A stretch of 64,000 nt of DNA, taken from positions 1,736,001 to 1,800,000 of the forward strand of contig CP017948.1 of the NCBI GenBank assembly GCA_002838185.1, given 5' to 3'. Below the pieces are notes generated by a model, which was not told the DNA's origin, ran no database searches, and saw only the letters and a list, made by a program, of their open reading frames with translations. The stretch is from Tenericutes bacterium MO-XQ. GTDB taxonomy: Bacteria; Bacillota_I; Bacilli_A; Acholeplasmatales; Acholeplasmataceae. Shown piece after piece: positions 27,686 to 35,506 of this stretch. Position 1 is the first letter of the stretch. Each line of letters starts with the position of its first letter. The position numbers were made by a program, and so were the translations under genes.

Positions 27686-29248
27686 ATGAATACAACAATT
27701 AAAACCATCATGAATCTTGAAATATTTCAATCCTATGAGGTATTATCAGCAAAAAATGATCTTGAAAAACCGTTTGAATCGATTTCAATACTTGAAACTC
27801 CAGATTTTGAAAATTATATTATTGAGAAAAGTTTAATATTAACGACTTTCTATCCTATAAAAGGGGATCAAGATAAATTTGAGAAACTCATGTATACACT
27901 TGCTAAAAAGAATACTGCTGCAATTGTCATTAAATTAAAAAGATATATTAATCAAATCCCTGAATCAATAATCACATTATCAAATAGTTTGCATCTTCCA
28001 ATTATTGCACTTAACTATGATGCGAACTTATCTTTGCTTTTTAATAACATTTTAAGTGAACTACAAAGGAAAGACTATTATGATGCATCTTTTACTCAAA
28101 ACTACTCACAATTTCTTAAAGAGGTCTACGAAACACCTACTACAAAAACCCTTTTACAGATCATTGACAAAATCGAAGATTTAGATATTTTAATCTATAA
28201 TCTTGATAATAAAAAAACATATTACTCTGATAAAGATTTGCTAAGTTATTTTAATCAATACAATACATCATCTAATCTATTTCATAGAGTAGATCAAGTG
28301 CTTTATTATACTGAAGATGTGATCTATGATGACCAACCTATATATAAAATACTTTTTCGTGCAAAAAATGATAGAAGACATATCCTCCATAGTTACATCG
28401 AAATATTTAAGTTAATGGTTATCGTAATATATCAAAAAAAAATAGAAAATACTTTAAAACAAAATCAATTTTTATTGAATTTCGTATCAAACCTAGCCTC
28501 AAATTATTCAAACAATCAATTAATTGAGGCTACAAAGAGATATAAATGGAAAATTCAATTTCCGATCACGATGATGTTATTTTCTATCAAAGATAAAGCA
28601 ACTTCAAAGGTTATTACAAATCCAAATTTAATAGAGTACATTAGACAAGTGATTATTAACAAATTTCATGTTCAATCTGATGAACTTAGATACACATGGT
28701 TAAATGATCAATTACTCTTCATCATTAATACATATGAGACCATAAGATTAGATGATACGGTTAAAAATGTTTACACACTTTTAGAAAATAAATATCCTGA
28801 GTTTATGATTCAAATTACTTACTCAAGTCTAATTACTGAAGCTTCACTAATCCCTCAAACATATACACAACTATCAGAGGCTTTGATACACATTGATAAT
28901 CAAAAGCTCGGTTTAAATATATTTTCTGAAAGTCAAGTTAAACTTCTAAATCTGCTAAAGAATCTGAATTATAATGATATGGCCAAATATATTAATGATA
29001 GATTGAAACCAATTTATACATATGATCAAAAACATCAGTCACAACTCATAGAAACCTTGTTTGCCTATATTGAATCAAAGTTCAACATAAAAAAAACAGC
29101 TGAGAAGCTGTTCATCCATTATAACAGTGTACGCTATAGATTAGAAGTTTTAGACTCTTTAGGGCTAAACATTAATGATAGTAAATCATTCTTCGATATT
29201 TATTTTGCATTATATTTACATATAAGTTTTGATGTCAAAATATCATAA
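27686..29248 (+). CDS. PucR-family transcriptional regulator
   Basis: The 520-aa protein has the PucR N-terminal ligand domain at about residues 5-125 (start KTIMNLEIFQSYEVLSAKND), a central region, and a C-terminal PucR-type helix-turn-helix at about 450-515 with the family hallmark KKTAEKLFIHYNSVRYRL. PucR and AllS-type proteins control purine, allantoin and other nitrogen catabolism in response to pathway metabolites. It is transcribed away from the permease-FdrA operon, and the shared region holds repeated palindromes. It is probably the operon's regulator. AAGAGGTG precedes the ATG. Confidence 0.92.
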   Translation: MNTTIKTIMNLEIFQSYEVLSAKNDLEKPFESISILETPDFENYIIEKSLILTTFYPIKGDQDKFEKLMYTLAKKNTAAIVIKLKRYINQIPESIITLSNSLHLPIIALNYDANLSLLFNNILSELQRKDYYDASFTQNYSQFLKEVYETPTTKTLLQIIDKIEDLDILIYNLDNKKTYYSDKDLLSYFNQYNTSSNLFHRVDQVLYYTEDVIYDDQPIYKILFRAKNDRRHILHSYIEIFKLMVIVIYQKKIENTLKQNQFLLNFVSNLASNYSNNQLIEATKRYKWKIQFPITMMLFSIKDKATSKVITNPNLIEYIRQVIINKFHVQSDELRYTWLNDQLLFIINTYETIRLDDTVKNVYTLLENKYPEFMIQITYSSLITEASLIPQTYTQLSEALIHIDNQKLGLNIFSESQVKLLNLLKNLNYNDMAKYINDRLKPIYTYDQKHQSQLIETLFAYIESKFNIKKTAEKLFIHYNSVRYRLEVLDSLGLNINDSKSFFDIYFALYLHISFDVKIS

Positions 29249-29273
29249 AAAATGTCCGAAAGGACATTTTTTT
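29247..29273. terminator. bidirectional terminator with GAAA tetraloop
   Basis: An 11-bp stem AAAAAATGTCC / GGACATTTTTT closes a GAAA loop (GNRA type). It serves pucR on the plus strand and the paralogue array on the minus strand. Confidence 0.9.
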
Positions 29274-29283
29274 ATTAACTATT

Positions 29284-29753
29284 CTATAAAGTTTTCTTTA
29301 GTTCATAAATGATTAGCATGTATTTACCACTCGCTCTAATGATAGGTATAACCTCATCAGCTGCTTCATTAAAGATACTGGACTCATATCCATGTTGATC
29401 CATATAGCTGATGAGATCTTGTTTTTTAACTTTAGTCTCAAAAAACTTTTCAATGTCTTTGAAATCTTTTTTATCTAAATAGTGCGTATGCTTTCTAAAA
29501 AACTTTCTAATTCTTCGATATTCAGCACGTGATAGTTGACCATCATCTTCAAAAAAGACAAACAAAAGTATCATCAAAGCGAGTTTGTTCATATTTTTTT
29601 ATAAACGCCTTCCCATGATTGATGTTTAATATCGTCTTCAATCTGAGTTCTTTTTCTCAAGAAAAAACCTCTTTGTTTTTGACCCTCTTTAATCATGCGT
29701 CGTCTTTCTTCAAGTTTCATCGCATGGAGAAGTCCACTTCTATTTGATGCCAT
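29284..29753 (-). pseudogene. fourth tandem paralogue, split by a frameshift at an A7 run
   Basis: Two overlapping reading frames together match the intact paralogues upstream. The first (29753-29589, 54 aa) ends SWEGVYKKI then TGA. The second (29592-29284, 102 aa) begins MNKLALMILLFVFFEDDGQLS. In the paralogue at 29801-30295 the same place reads WEHIYQRNMVKLALMV. Adding one A to the seven-A run (29594-29600) would give YKKNMNKLAL and restore the full protein. The first frame has a GGGGGAT site. Either the gene is broken, or expression depends on slippage or on translational coupling through the ATGA overlap. Compared with its relatives it also lacks the NPND motif. Confidence 0.75.
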
Positions 29754-29776
29754 AAAAATCCCCCTTCGTAAATAGT

Positions 29777-29801
29777 AATCTCATAATTCTCATATGAGAT
29801 T
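29777..29801. repeat. hairpin between paralogues 3 and 4
   Basis: A perfect 9-bp inverted repeat AATCTCATA / TATGAGATT with a 7-base loop lies at the stop codon of paralogue 3. There is no T tract on the minus strand, so it is more likely an RNA processing or stability element than a terminator. Confidence 0.45.
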
Positions 29802-30295
29802 TATTTTTCATTGAATGCTTGTTTGAGCTCATCCACAACAAGCAAATACTTACCACTACTTCTAAGTAAACTGCTTGCTTTTTCAATGGCGTCATTTAAG
29901 CTGCTTGCTTCGTACTCTTTTTGTTCTAGATAATCTAGAAACTCATGTTTTGATAACTTTGTTTGAAATAAATTTTTTATTTCATCATAATCTTCTTTAA
30001 ATAAGTATTTCCGATTCATTTTGAAAAATGATTTAACAAGTGCATATTCTTTTCTGCTAATTTGATCATCATCTTCAGAAAATGCATATACCAAAACCAT
30101 CAGTGCTAGTTTTACCATATTTCTTTGATATATATGTTCCCACTGATCATTTGGATTTTCTACATAAGGTCTATCTTCTTTTTCTAATCTTAAAAAAGAT
30201 CTACCTTCTTGTCTATCTTCTTCTCTTTTTTCAACAAATCTTTTATATCTTATAAGACTTAATAATCCTCTTTGTCTTCTACCAAATAAGCTCAT
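29801..30295 (-). CDS. tandem paralogue 3, uncharacterised TerB-like helical protein
   Basis: The 164-aa soluble protein is one of four adjacent relatives. A basic variable N-terminus (MSLFGRRQRGLLSLIRYKR) leads to the shared core: NPNDxW, then KLALMVLVYAFSEDDDQISRKEY, a charged helical stretch, and a C-terminal SGKYLLVVDELK. The hydrophobic helix followed by an acidic EDDDQIS..E loop recalls the metal-site helix of TerB-like domains (DGxIS..E), though this is only a pattern resemblance. It has no signal peptide or membrane helix. I do not know its function. Confidence 0.75.
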   Translation of the reverse strand: MSLFGRRQRGLLSLIRYKRFVEKREEDRQEGRSFLRLEKEDRPYVENPNDQWEHIYQRNMVKLALMVLVYAFSEDDDQISRKEYALVKSFFKMNRKYLFKEDYDEIKNLFQTKLSKHEFLDYLEQKEYEASSLNDAIEKASSLLRSSGKYLLVVDELKQAFNEK

Positions 30296-30323
30296 CGCAT
30301 TGCCCCCATAAACTCTGTAACTA

Positions 30324-30800
30324 TCATATTGTAATTTTTTTCTCTAGATTATTAACAATGAGTTGATAATCTTTATGCTTTTTAGATATTTCATACGATT
30401 CTTTAACTGCATCAAGAAAAATACTTTCTTTAAAGTCTTGTTCTTCCATATATCTTTTAAATCTTTCAATGCTCATCTTTGATTTTGCAGCATCTATAAT
30501 TTCAGCTAAATCTTTTTGATCAATTAGGTATCTATGCTTTTTATAATATGTTTTAATCATTTTTAATTCATCTTTTGTAAATTCACCATCAAACTCATAA
30601 AATGCATATAGCATAATCATAATCGTGAGTTTAGAAACATTTCTCATATAATCTACTTTCCAAATATCGTTTGGATTTCCACTATAGAGCTTATTTTTCT
30701 TTTTGAATGCTTCGTTTCTTAGGTTTGTTCGATTTTTATTTGTCTCTGCCTCTACTTGAAATAACGCAACCACTAACTCATTTCTACCTGAAAATGACAT
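30324..30800 (-). CDS. tandem paralogue 2, uncharacterised TerB-like helical protein
   Basis: This 158-aa member starts at 30800 behind GGAGGG; an upstream in-frame TTG at 30812 overlaps that site and is rejected. It keeps the shared order: SGNPNDIWKVDYMRN near residue 40, KLTIMIMLYAFYEFDGEFTKDE, KKHRYLIDQKD and FKESIFLDAV. Its N-terminal 35 residues differ from the other copies. It lies 21 bases from paralogue 1 and 28 bases from paralogue 3, so the array is one transcription unit. No known function. Confidence 0.75.
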   Translation of the reverse strand: MSFSGRNELVVALFQVEAETNKNRTNLRNEAFKKKNKLYSGNPNDIWKVDYMRNVSKLTIMIMLYAFYEFDGEFTKDELKMIKTYYKKHRYLIDQKDLAEIIDAAKSKMSIERFKRYMEEQDFKESIFLDAVKESYEISKKHKDYQLIVNNLEKKITI

Positions 30801-30821
30801 GTTTCCCTCCAAATACGCTTA

Positions 30822-31298
30822 TTATTTCACTTGTTCTAAATAGCCATCTTTTAGTTCATCGATGTATGTTTTATATACTAAACTTCTTTTTACAACATTT
30901 TTAGCTTCTGCAATCGCATTATCTAAAATATCTTCTTTAAATCCACTATCTTTCATATATTTAACAAATATATCAATGGTCATCTTTGATTTAGCTAAAT
31001 CAATAATCTCATCAAAATCCTTAGCTTCTAAAATATAGCGATGTTTTCTTAGATACTTTTTAACTTTATTTAACTCTTTTTCTGAGATGTCATCATCATC
31101 TTGTGCAAAAATGTATAAAAGAATCATTAGAGCTAATTTTGTTGTGTTCTTATAGTAGTCTAACTTCCATACATCGTTTGGATTACCACTAGCTAACTCT
31201 TTATGTTTTTTCATAAAAAGATCTAAACGAACTTCACCACGATTTTTTTCGTTACTGCTTTCTGCAATAAAGAAATCTTGAACTTTGTTTTCAGCCAT
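30822..31298 (-). CDS. tandem paralogue 1, uncharacterised TerB-like helical protein
   Basis: This first gene of the array encodes 158 aa and starts at the ATG at 31298 behind GGGGTG. The core is SGNPNDVWKLDYYKN, KLALMILLYIFAQDDDDISEKE, RKHRYILEAKDFDEI and FKEDILDNAI. It shares most identity with paralogue 2 in the KSKMTIDIFVKYM segment. The strongly acidic DDDD loop after the hydrophobic helix is the best candidate functional site. The copies probably arose by local duplication and then diverged at their N-termini. The function is unknown. Confidence 0.75.
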   Translation of the reverse strand: MAENKVQDFFIAESSNEKNRGEVRLDLFMKKHKELASGNPNDVWKLDYYKNTTKLALMILLYIFAQDDDDISEKELNKVKKYLRKHRYILEAKDFDEIIDLAKSKMTIDIFVKYMKDSGFKEDILDNAIAEAKNVVKRSLVYKTYIDELKDGYLEQVK

Positions 31299-31454
31299 AC
31301 GTTTCACCCCTGTTTTTGTATTTATTATACCATAATTTCTATAAGAAAGATATTATCCCTTTAGTGTTCAAAGTAAGTTGTGTTAAAATAGAGTGAAAGC
31401 ATATTTTGATATGCAAATGAAATAAATATTAGTAATAAAGGAAGGAATTTATAA

Positions 31455-32909
31455 ATGAGTAAATTATATGATATAGGACTTATTGGTATTGCAGTTATGG
31501 GTGAAAACCTTGCATTAAATATGGAATCAAAAGGTTTTAGTGTTGTTGTATCATCAAGAAAACAAGACACCATAGATGCATTCTTAAAAGGTCGTGCAAA
31601 AGGTAAAAATTTTGCTGGAACAACAGATATGAAAGAACTTGTGTCTATGCTAAAAAAACCTAGAAAAGTGATGTTAATGATTAAAGCAGGAAATCCTGTT
31701 GATCAAGTGATTGAACAACTGATCCCTCTTTTAGACAAAGGTGACGTTATTATTGATGGTGGTAACTCTAATTACAATGATACTACTAGACGTAGTTTAT
31801 ACTTAAGAGATAAAGACTTACATTATATTGGAACCGGGGTTTCAGGTGGTGAAGAAGGCGCTCTAACAGGTCCTTCAATTATGCCAGGTGGACATAAAGA
31901 AGCTTGGCCAATCGTTAAACCAATCTTGCAAGCAATTGCAGCTAAAGTGAATGATGGACAAGTATGTTGTGATTGGGTTGGAGAAGATGGAGCAGGTCAC
32001 TTTGTAAAGATGGTACATAACGGCATTGAATATGGTGATATGCAATTAATCTCTGAATCTTATCATTTATTAAAATCTTTAGTTGGTCTATCAAATGATC
32101 AAATGGCTCATGTCTTTAAGACTTGGAATCAAGGTGAACTCGATAGTTATTTAATAGAGATCACTTCTGAGATTCTAGCATTTAAAGATGAAAATAACGA
32201 AGCATTAATTGATAAAATATTAGATGCAGCAGGACAAAAAGGTACAGGTAAATGGACGGTAAACGCTGCTCTTGATGAAGGCATCCCGTTAACACTCATT
32301 GGTGAATCTGTATTCTCTAGATTCTTATCTGCATTAAAAGAGGAAAGAGTAGTCGCATCTAAACATTATAAAAAAGAAATTAAACCTTTAGAAAATGATC
32401 AAGATATTTTTATCGAAGATTTAAGAAAAGCACTCTATGGTGCGAAAATCATGAGTTATACTCAAGGCTATGAGCTCATGAAAGCGGCTGCTAAGACTTA
32501 TGATTGGACACTTAATTATGGTGGTATCGCACTCATGTGGCGTGGTGGTTGTATCATTCGTTCAGTCCTCCTAGATAAGATCAAAAATGCATTCGATAAG
32601 AATCCAAATCTAACGAATCTACTGCTTGATGACTACTTCAAAGATACAATGAACAAAGTCATACCAAGTTTAAGAAAAGTAGTCTCTAAAGCCGTTTTAC
32701 AGGGTATTCCTGTACCAACGTTATCTGCAGCACTTGCATATTTTGATGGTTATACGACTGATCGCTTACCAGCAAATTTGCTTCAAGCACAAAGAGATTA
32801 TTTTGGAGCTCATACTTATGAGCGAACAGATAAAAAAAGAGGAGAGTTTTTCCACACCAATTGGACTGGAAAGGGCGGAACAACAACCTCAACAACTTAT
32901 AATAAATAA
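31455..32909 (+). CDS. gnd: 6-phosphogluconate dehydrogenase, decarboxylating
   Basis: The 484-aa enzyme converts 6-phosphogluconate to ribulose-5-phosphate with reduction of NADP. The N-terminal Rossmann motif is GLIGIAVMGENLALNM, followed by VVSSRK, where the Arg suggests NADP preference. The substrate loop is IIDGGNSNYNDT and the catalytic Lys region is HFVKMVHNGIEYGDMQL near residue 185, with GTGKWT near 260. Length is normal for the long dimeric form. It is a single gene with a GGAAGG site and a stem-loop terminator. Confidence 0.96.
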   Translation: MSKLYDIGLIGIAVMGENLALNMESKGFSVVVSSRKQDTIDAFLKGRAKGKNFAGTTDMKELVSMLKKPRKVMLMIKAGNPVDQVIEQLIPLLDKGDVIIDGGNSNYNDTTRRSLYLRDKDLHYIGTGVSGGEEGALTGPSIMPGGHKEAWPIVKPILQAIAAKVNDGQVCCDWVGEDGAGHFVKMVHNGIEYGDMQLISESYHLLKSLVGLSNDQMAHVFKTWNQGELDSYLIEITSEILAFKDENNEALIDKILDAAGQKGTGKWTVNAALDEGIPLTLIGESVFSRFLSALKEERVVASKHYKKEIKPLENDQDIFIEDLRKALYGAKIMSYTQGYELMKAAAKTYDWTLNYGGIALMWRGGCIIRSVLLDKIKNAFDKNPNLTNLLLDDYFKDTMNKVIPSLRKVVSKAVLQGIPVPTLSAALAYFDGYTTDRLPANLLQAQRDYFGAHTYERTDKKRGEFFHTNWTGKGGTTTSTTYNK

Positions 32910-32933
32910 ATACTTATCTAATATAATAATATA

Positions 32934-32963
32934 AAAAACCCACATCCTATGATGCGGGTTTTT
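32934..32963. terminator. bidirectional terminator after gnd
   Basis: AAAACCCACATC / GATGCGGGTTTT forms a stem with one A-C mismatch and a CTAT loop. It lies between gnd and the minus-strand split gene. Confidence 0.8.
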
Positions 32964-32987
32964 ATTTATGTTCATTTATGTTTAATT

Positions 32988-33356
32988 TTATGAATGCCCA
33001 TTATGATCTAAATCTTTATCTTTAAGATGTTTCAAGATGAACATAGTTCCAGCAACAAGCAATGGGATTTCCACAGTAAGCATTGTTAACCAATTCTCAA
33101 AATTATTGCGATAGAATCTAAATAGAAAAAATAGACCAACTGCCGGCGCAAACATTAAAAAACTGAGAATGAGTTCTTTCTTCCAAAGTAAGATAATCAA
33201 TCCGATTAGGATTATGCCTGGAATAGAGTTTATGATAAACTCAAGTAACATGCCCTAAAATGTATCCGTTCCATCAAACGAATCAACAGACATTACAATG
33301 ATGAAGGCTCCTAGTAGAATGACTAAATACTTACATATTTTGACACCCAGTTTCAT
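32988..33356 (-). pseudogene. small membrane protein gene interrupted by an in-frame TAG
   Basis: A strong AGGAGGT site precedes an ATG at 33356. This opens a 33-codon frame (starting MKLGVKICKYLVILLGAF) that ends at TAG, 33257-33255. In the same frame, one codon later, an ATG at 33251 begins an 87-aa segment (MLLEFIINSIPGIILIGLI...). Joined, they give a 121-codon protein with four helices, resembling a family of about 110-130-aa membrane proteins (DUF7670-like, from memory) in which the interrupted position is typically an F-W context. TGG to TAG is therefore the likely mutation. The 87-aa part has no proper ribosome site of its own. Confidence 0.65.
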
Positions 33357-33418
33357 ACTATTACCTCCTATGTCTTCATCATATTCCCTATTTTTATTTT
33401 TGCAATATTCTATTACAT

Positions 33419-34282
33419 TCAAGCATTTAATTCTTTCTTGATCTTCATTCTAATAATTAGTACAAATCGTTGTATCATAAAAGGAATATTTGATATCAGC
33501 GCTAACACTGGAGCCCAGATAAAAACTGGAGCAATAATCCATATGACAGGCCAATAAAATGGTTCTTTAGTAATAGGATGTACTTTTAAAAAATCAAAAA
33601 CAAATACATCAAATATCACCGCAACATTTTGATAATGATCTGGGATCCCAAAAACAAACGATGAGTTTCTTATATTTACATCATAGAAAGTATATGGATT
33701 AATCCACCCTAATTGCAATAAGATAAACTCATTGATAAATATTAAAGCTAAGGTCATTAAAACCATTGCAGAAAAATATCCTATGCGTTTAAAGCTAAAT
33801 ACATGCAATTTAAAATATCCCATTAAAAATGGTGCTAAGAAAATCACTAAATGTGCATAATAAAATCTAATCACATCAAAACTAAACGCATCTTTTCTTC
33901 CAAAATAAATACTATCGAAAGTATCAAAGATTGCTTCTGTCGGATAAAGATATGCTGCAAGTCCTGATGCAATTCCCATGACTAACATATAGTCTCTTAA
34001 GACTTTATTTTTAGATAAAAACAAAAATGGAAATACCAATGTAGAAATGGCACATATATTTTCAAATGTTACTTTCCTAATTGATTCAGGAAATAATTCA
34101 TTATACGGTGAAAACAGTAATTTTGCAAAATGTAATAGCCATGCAGACACTAAAAGACCTAGGATAAATTTGTTCTTAAAACCATCACTCTTAGTTTTTA
34201 AAAAACAGATAGACCCTACGGTAATAAGCGCTGCAAAAACAAAATACAAATAGTAATAGAAATTACCGATTTCAACATACAT
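33419..34282 (-). CDS. YwaF/TMEM164-like integral membrane protein
   Basis: The 287-aa protein has about seven membrane helices and ends in a basic tail. The layout and phrases (ENICAISTLVFPFLFLS, then RFYYAHLVIFLAPFLMGYFKL) fit the YwaF family, which is related to TMEM164 and typically has a conserved HhD/H-containing core; the AH in FYYAHLVI is the best candidate. A second, divergent member is encoded at 58162-58893. Ten bases separate it from the GH17 gene upstream, so it is probably cotranscribed with it. The function is unknown in bacteria. Confidence 0.65.
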   Translation of the reverse strand: MYVEIGNFYYYLYFVFAALITVGSICFLKTKSDGFKNKFILGLLVSAWLLHFAKLLFSPYNELFPESIRKVTFENICAISTLVFPFLFLSKNKVLRDYMLVMGIASGLAAYLYPTEAIFDTFDSIYFGRKDAFSFDVIRFYYAHLVIFLAPFLMGYFKLHVFSFKRIGYFSAMVLMTLALIFINEFILLQLGWINPYTFYDVNIRNSSFVFGIPDHYQNVAVIFDVFVFDFLKVHPITKEPFYWPVIWIIAPVFIWAPVLALISNIPFMIQRFVLIIRMKIKKELNA

Positions 34283-34291
34283 ATCTTACAC

Positions 34292-35179
34292 CTATTTCAA
34301 CTTTCTTGAAACGTCATATATACCCCAATGCTTTTCTGGTTCATCAGGATCATCAGATCCTTTCCAAGGCTCATCAAATGCTTCAAAGAAAAAGACTGTA
34401 ATTTTCTCCTTCTCACTCCAAGCATTCATTTCTTTCAAATATCTCTTTTGATTTTTCACATTAGCGAGTTCGGCTTTAATTTGTCTAGTACTAGCAGTTG
34501 GCCAACCAGCTTCTGTAATAATGACTTGTTTATCTTTATAAAATTCAGAAATTGTTCGATAATCTTCTATTGATACGTCAGTAGCTACTTCTATTTCTTT
34601 ATTTAACCATGCAGGATAAGTATGAAGACTAATCACATCAACAGCTTTAGCTACTTCTTTCAACTTAGGAATCCAGTAAAAGAAATTCTCACAATAAGTA
34701 ACAATTTGTGTCGTATGTTTTTTAAGCTCATTTACAAAATATAGAACTCTTTCTGGACTCACTAAATTTTCATTCCATTCAGGCACAGCTTCATTACCTG
34801 CTGAAACAGCTATAATAATATCATTATATTCGTTTACAAGTTTAATCAATTCTTGTAAACTGTGTTCGTTATAGGCAATATGGTTTTTAATTTCTTCATC
34901 AGTTAAAAGACCACCCCACTCACAATCAGGGTTTGATATTTCACCTAATAAGTCAATACCTAGCATAACTTTTAAAGATAAATTATGATCTCTAATCACT
35001 TTAAGTGCTGTTTTCGCATGTTCACTTGGATCATACATACGAATATAATCATAGTTGTTTTCTAAAATCATTAAGTCTTCTTTGATTTCTTCATATGAAG
35101 GATAAGTTTTTGTATGTGGATTTTGTCCTTCTCGATATCCTGAATAACAGATGGCTTTGCCATATGGTAATTTTTTCAT
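34292..35179 (-). CDS. GH17-like beta-1,3-glucanase / glucosyl hydrolase
   Basis: This 295-aa TIM-barrel protein matches glycoside hydrolase family 17. The acid/base Glu is in AVSAGNEAVPEW near residue 128, and the nucleophile Glu is in VIITEAGWPT near 222. The start YGKAICYSGYREGQNP is the family's first strand. It lacks a signal peptide, so it should act in the cytoplasm on imported oligosaccharides. Family 17 enzymes cleave beta-1,3-glucans such as laminarin. A GH5 gene lies next upstream on the same strand. AGAGGTG precedes the ATG. Confidence 0.8.
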   Translation of the reverse strand: MKKLPYGKAICYSGYREGQNPHTKTYPSYEEIKEDLMILENNYDYIRMYDPSEHAKTALKVIRDHNLSLKVMLGIDLLGEISNPDCEWGGLLTDEEIKNHIAYNEHSLQELIKLVNEYNDIIIAVSAGNEAVPEWNENLVSPERVLYFVNELKKHTTQIVTYCENFFYWIPKLKEVAKAVDVISLHTYPAWLNKEIEVATDVSIEDYRTISEFYKDKQVIITEAGWPTASTRQIKAELANVKNQKRYLKEMNAWSEKEKITVFFFEAFDEPWKGSDDPDEPEKHWGIYDVSRKLK

Positions 35180-35248
35180 GTTTGTACACCTCTTTTGTCG
35201 TTTCTTCTATTATATCAAAAACAAAGATTATTACATATCTATACTAGA

Positions 35249-35277
35249 AAAAAAGCACCTTCTAAAAGGTGTTTTAA
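35249..35277 (-). terminator. terminator-like hairpin upstream of the GH17 gene
   Basis: An AAAGCACCTT / AAGGTGTTTT stem with one G-U pair is followed by seven Ts on the minus strand. It lies about 230 bp after the GH5 stop and 70 bp before the GH17 start. Confidence 0.65.
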
Positions 35278-35282
35278 TTAAG

Positions 35283-35460
35283 GTATTCCCCATATATATA
35301 CTAACATGAATATATTAAATAAATTAAATCATTAGACATTAAACCTGTTAAATCTTTAAATCATAAAACATAATACTTATTTTAAATCTATTGAGTTTCG
35401 TAAATCCCTAAACAATATCTTCAATTCAGTTTAAACCAAAAATCTATATATGAGGAATAC
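35283..35460. repeat. long-range inverted repeat
   Basis: The left arm (35283-35298) and the complement of the right arm (35445-35460) match at 15 of 16 bases, as GTATTCCYCATATATA. The arms are 146 bp apart in a non-coding region. Confidence 0.55.
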
Positions 35461-35506
35461 ACCTATATCTTACCACATTAATTTTAGAATGCAATCTTTT
35501 TGTATA

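Larger units (their letters stand above)
35180..35506. other. 327-bp gene-free AT-rich region between GH5 and GH17
   Basis: No open frame of note. It holds a terminator-like stem-loop (35249-35277) and a long-range inverted repeat of GTATTCC(C/T)CATATATA (35283-35298 and 35445-35460). Between the repeat arms TTAAATC recurs several times. The region should contain the GH17 promoter, but no clear -35/-10 pair can be chosen in such AT-rich sequence. Confidence 0.6.

Noticed and set aside
29589..29753. Separate 54-aa protein gene
   Set aside because: It matches the N-terminal part of the neighbouring paralogues up to the frameshift, so it is treated as part of a broken fourth copy.
34328..34573. 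81-codon plus-strand frame in the GH17 gene
   Set aside because: Antisense shadow with no ribosome site.
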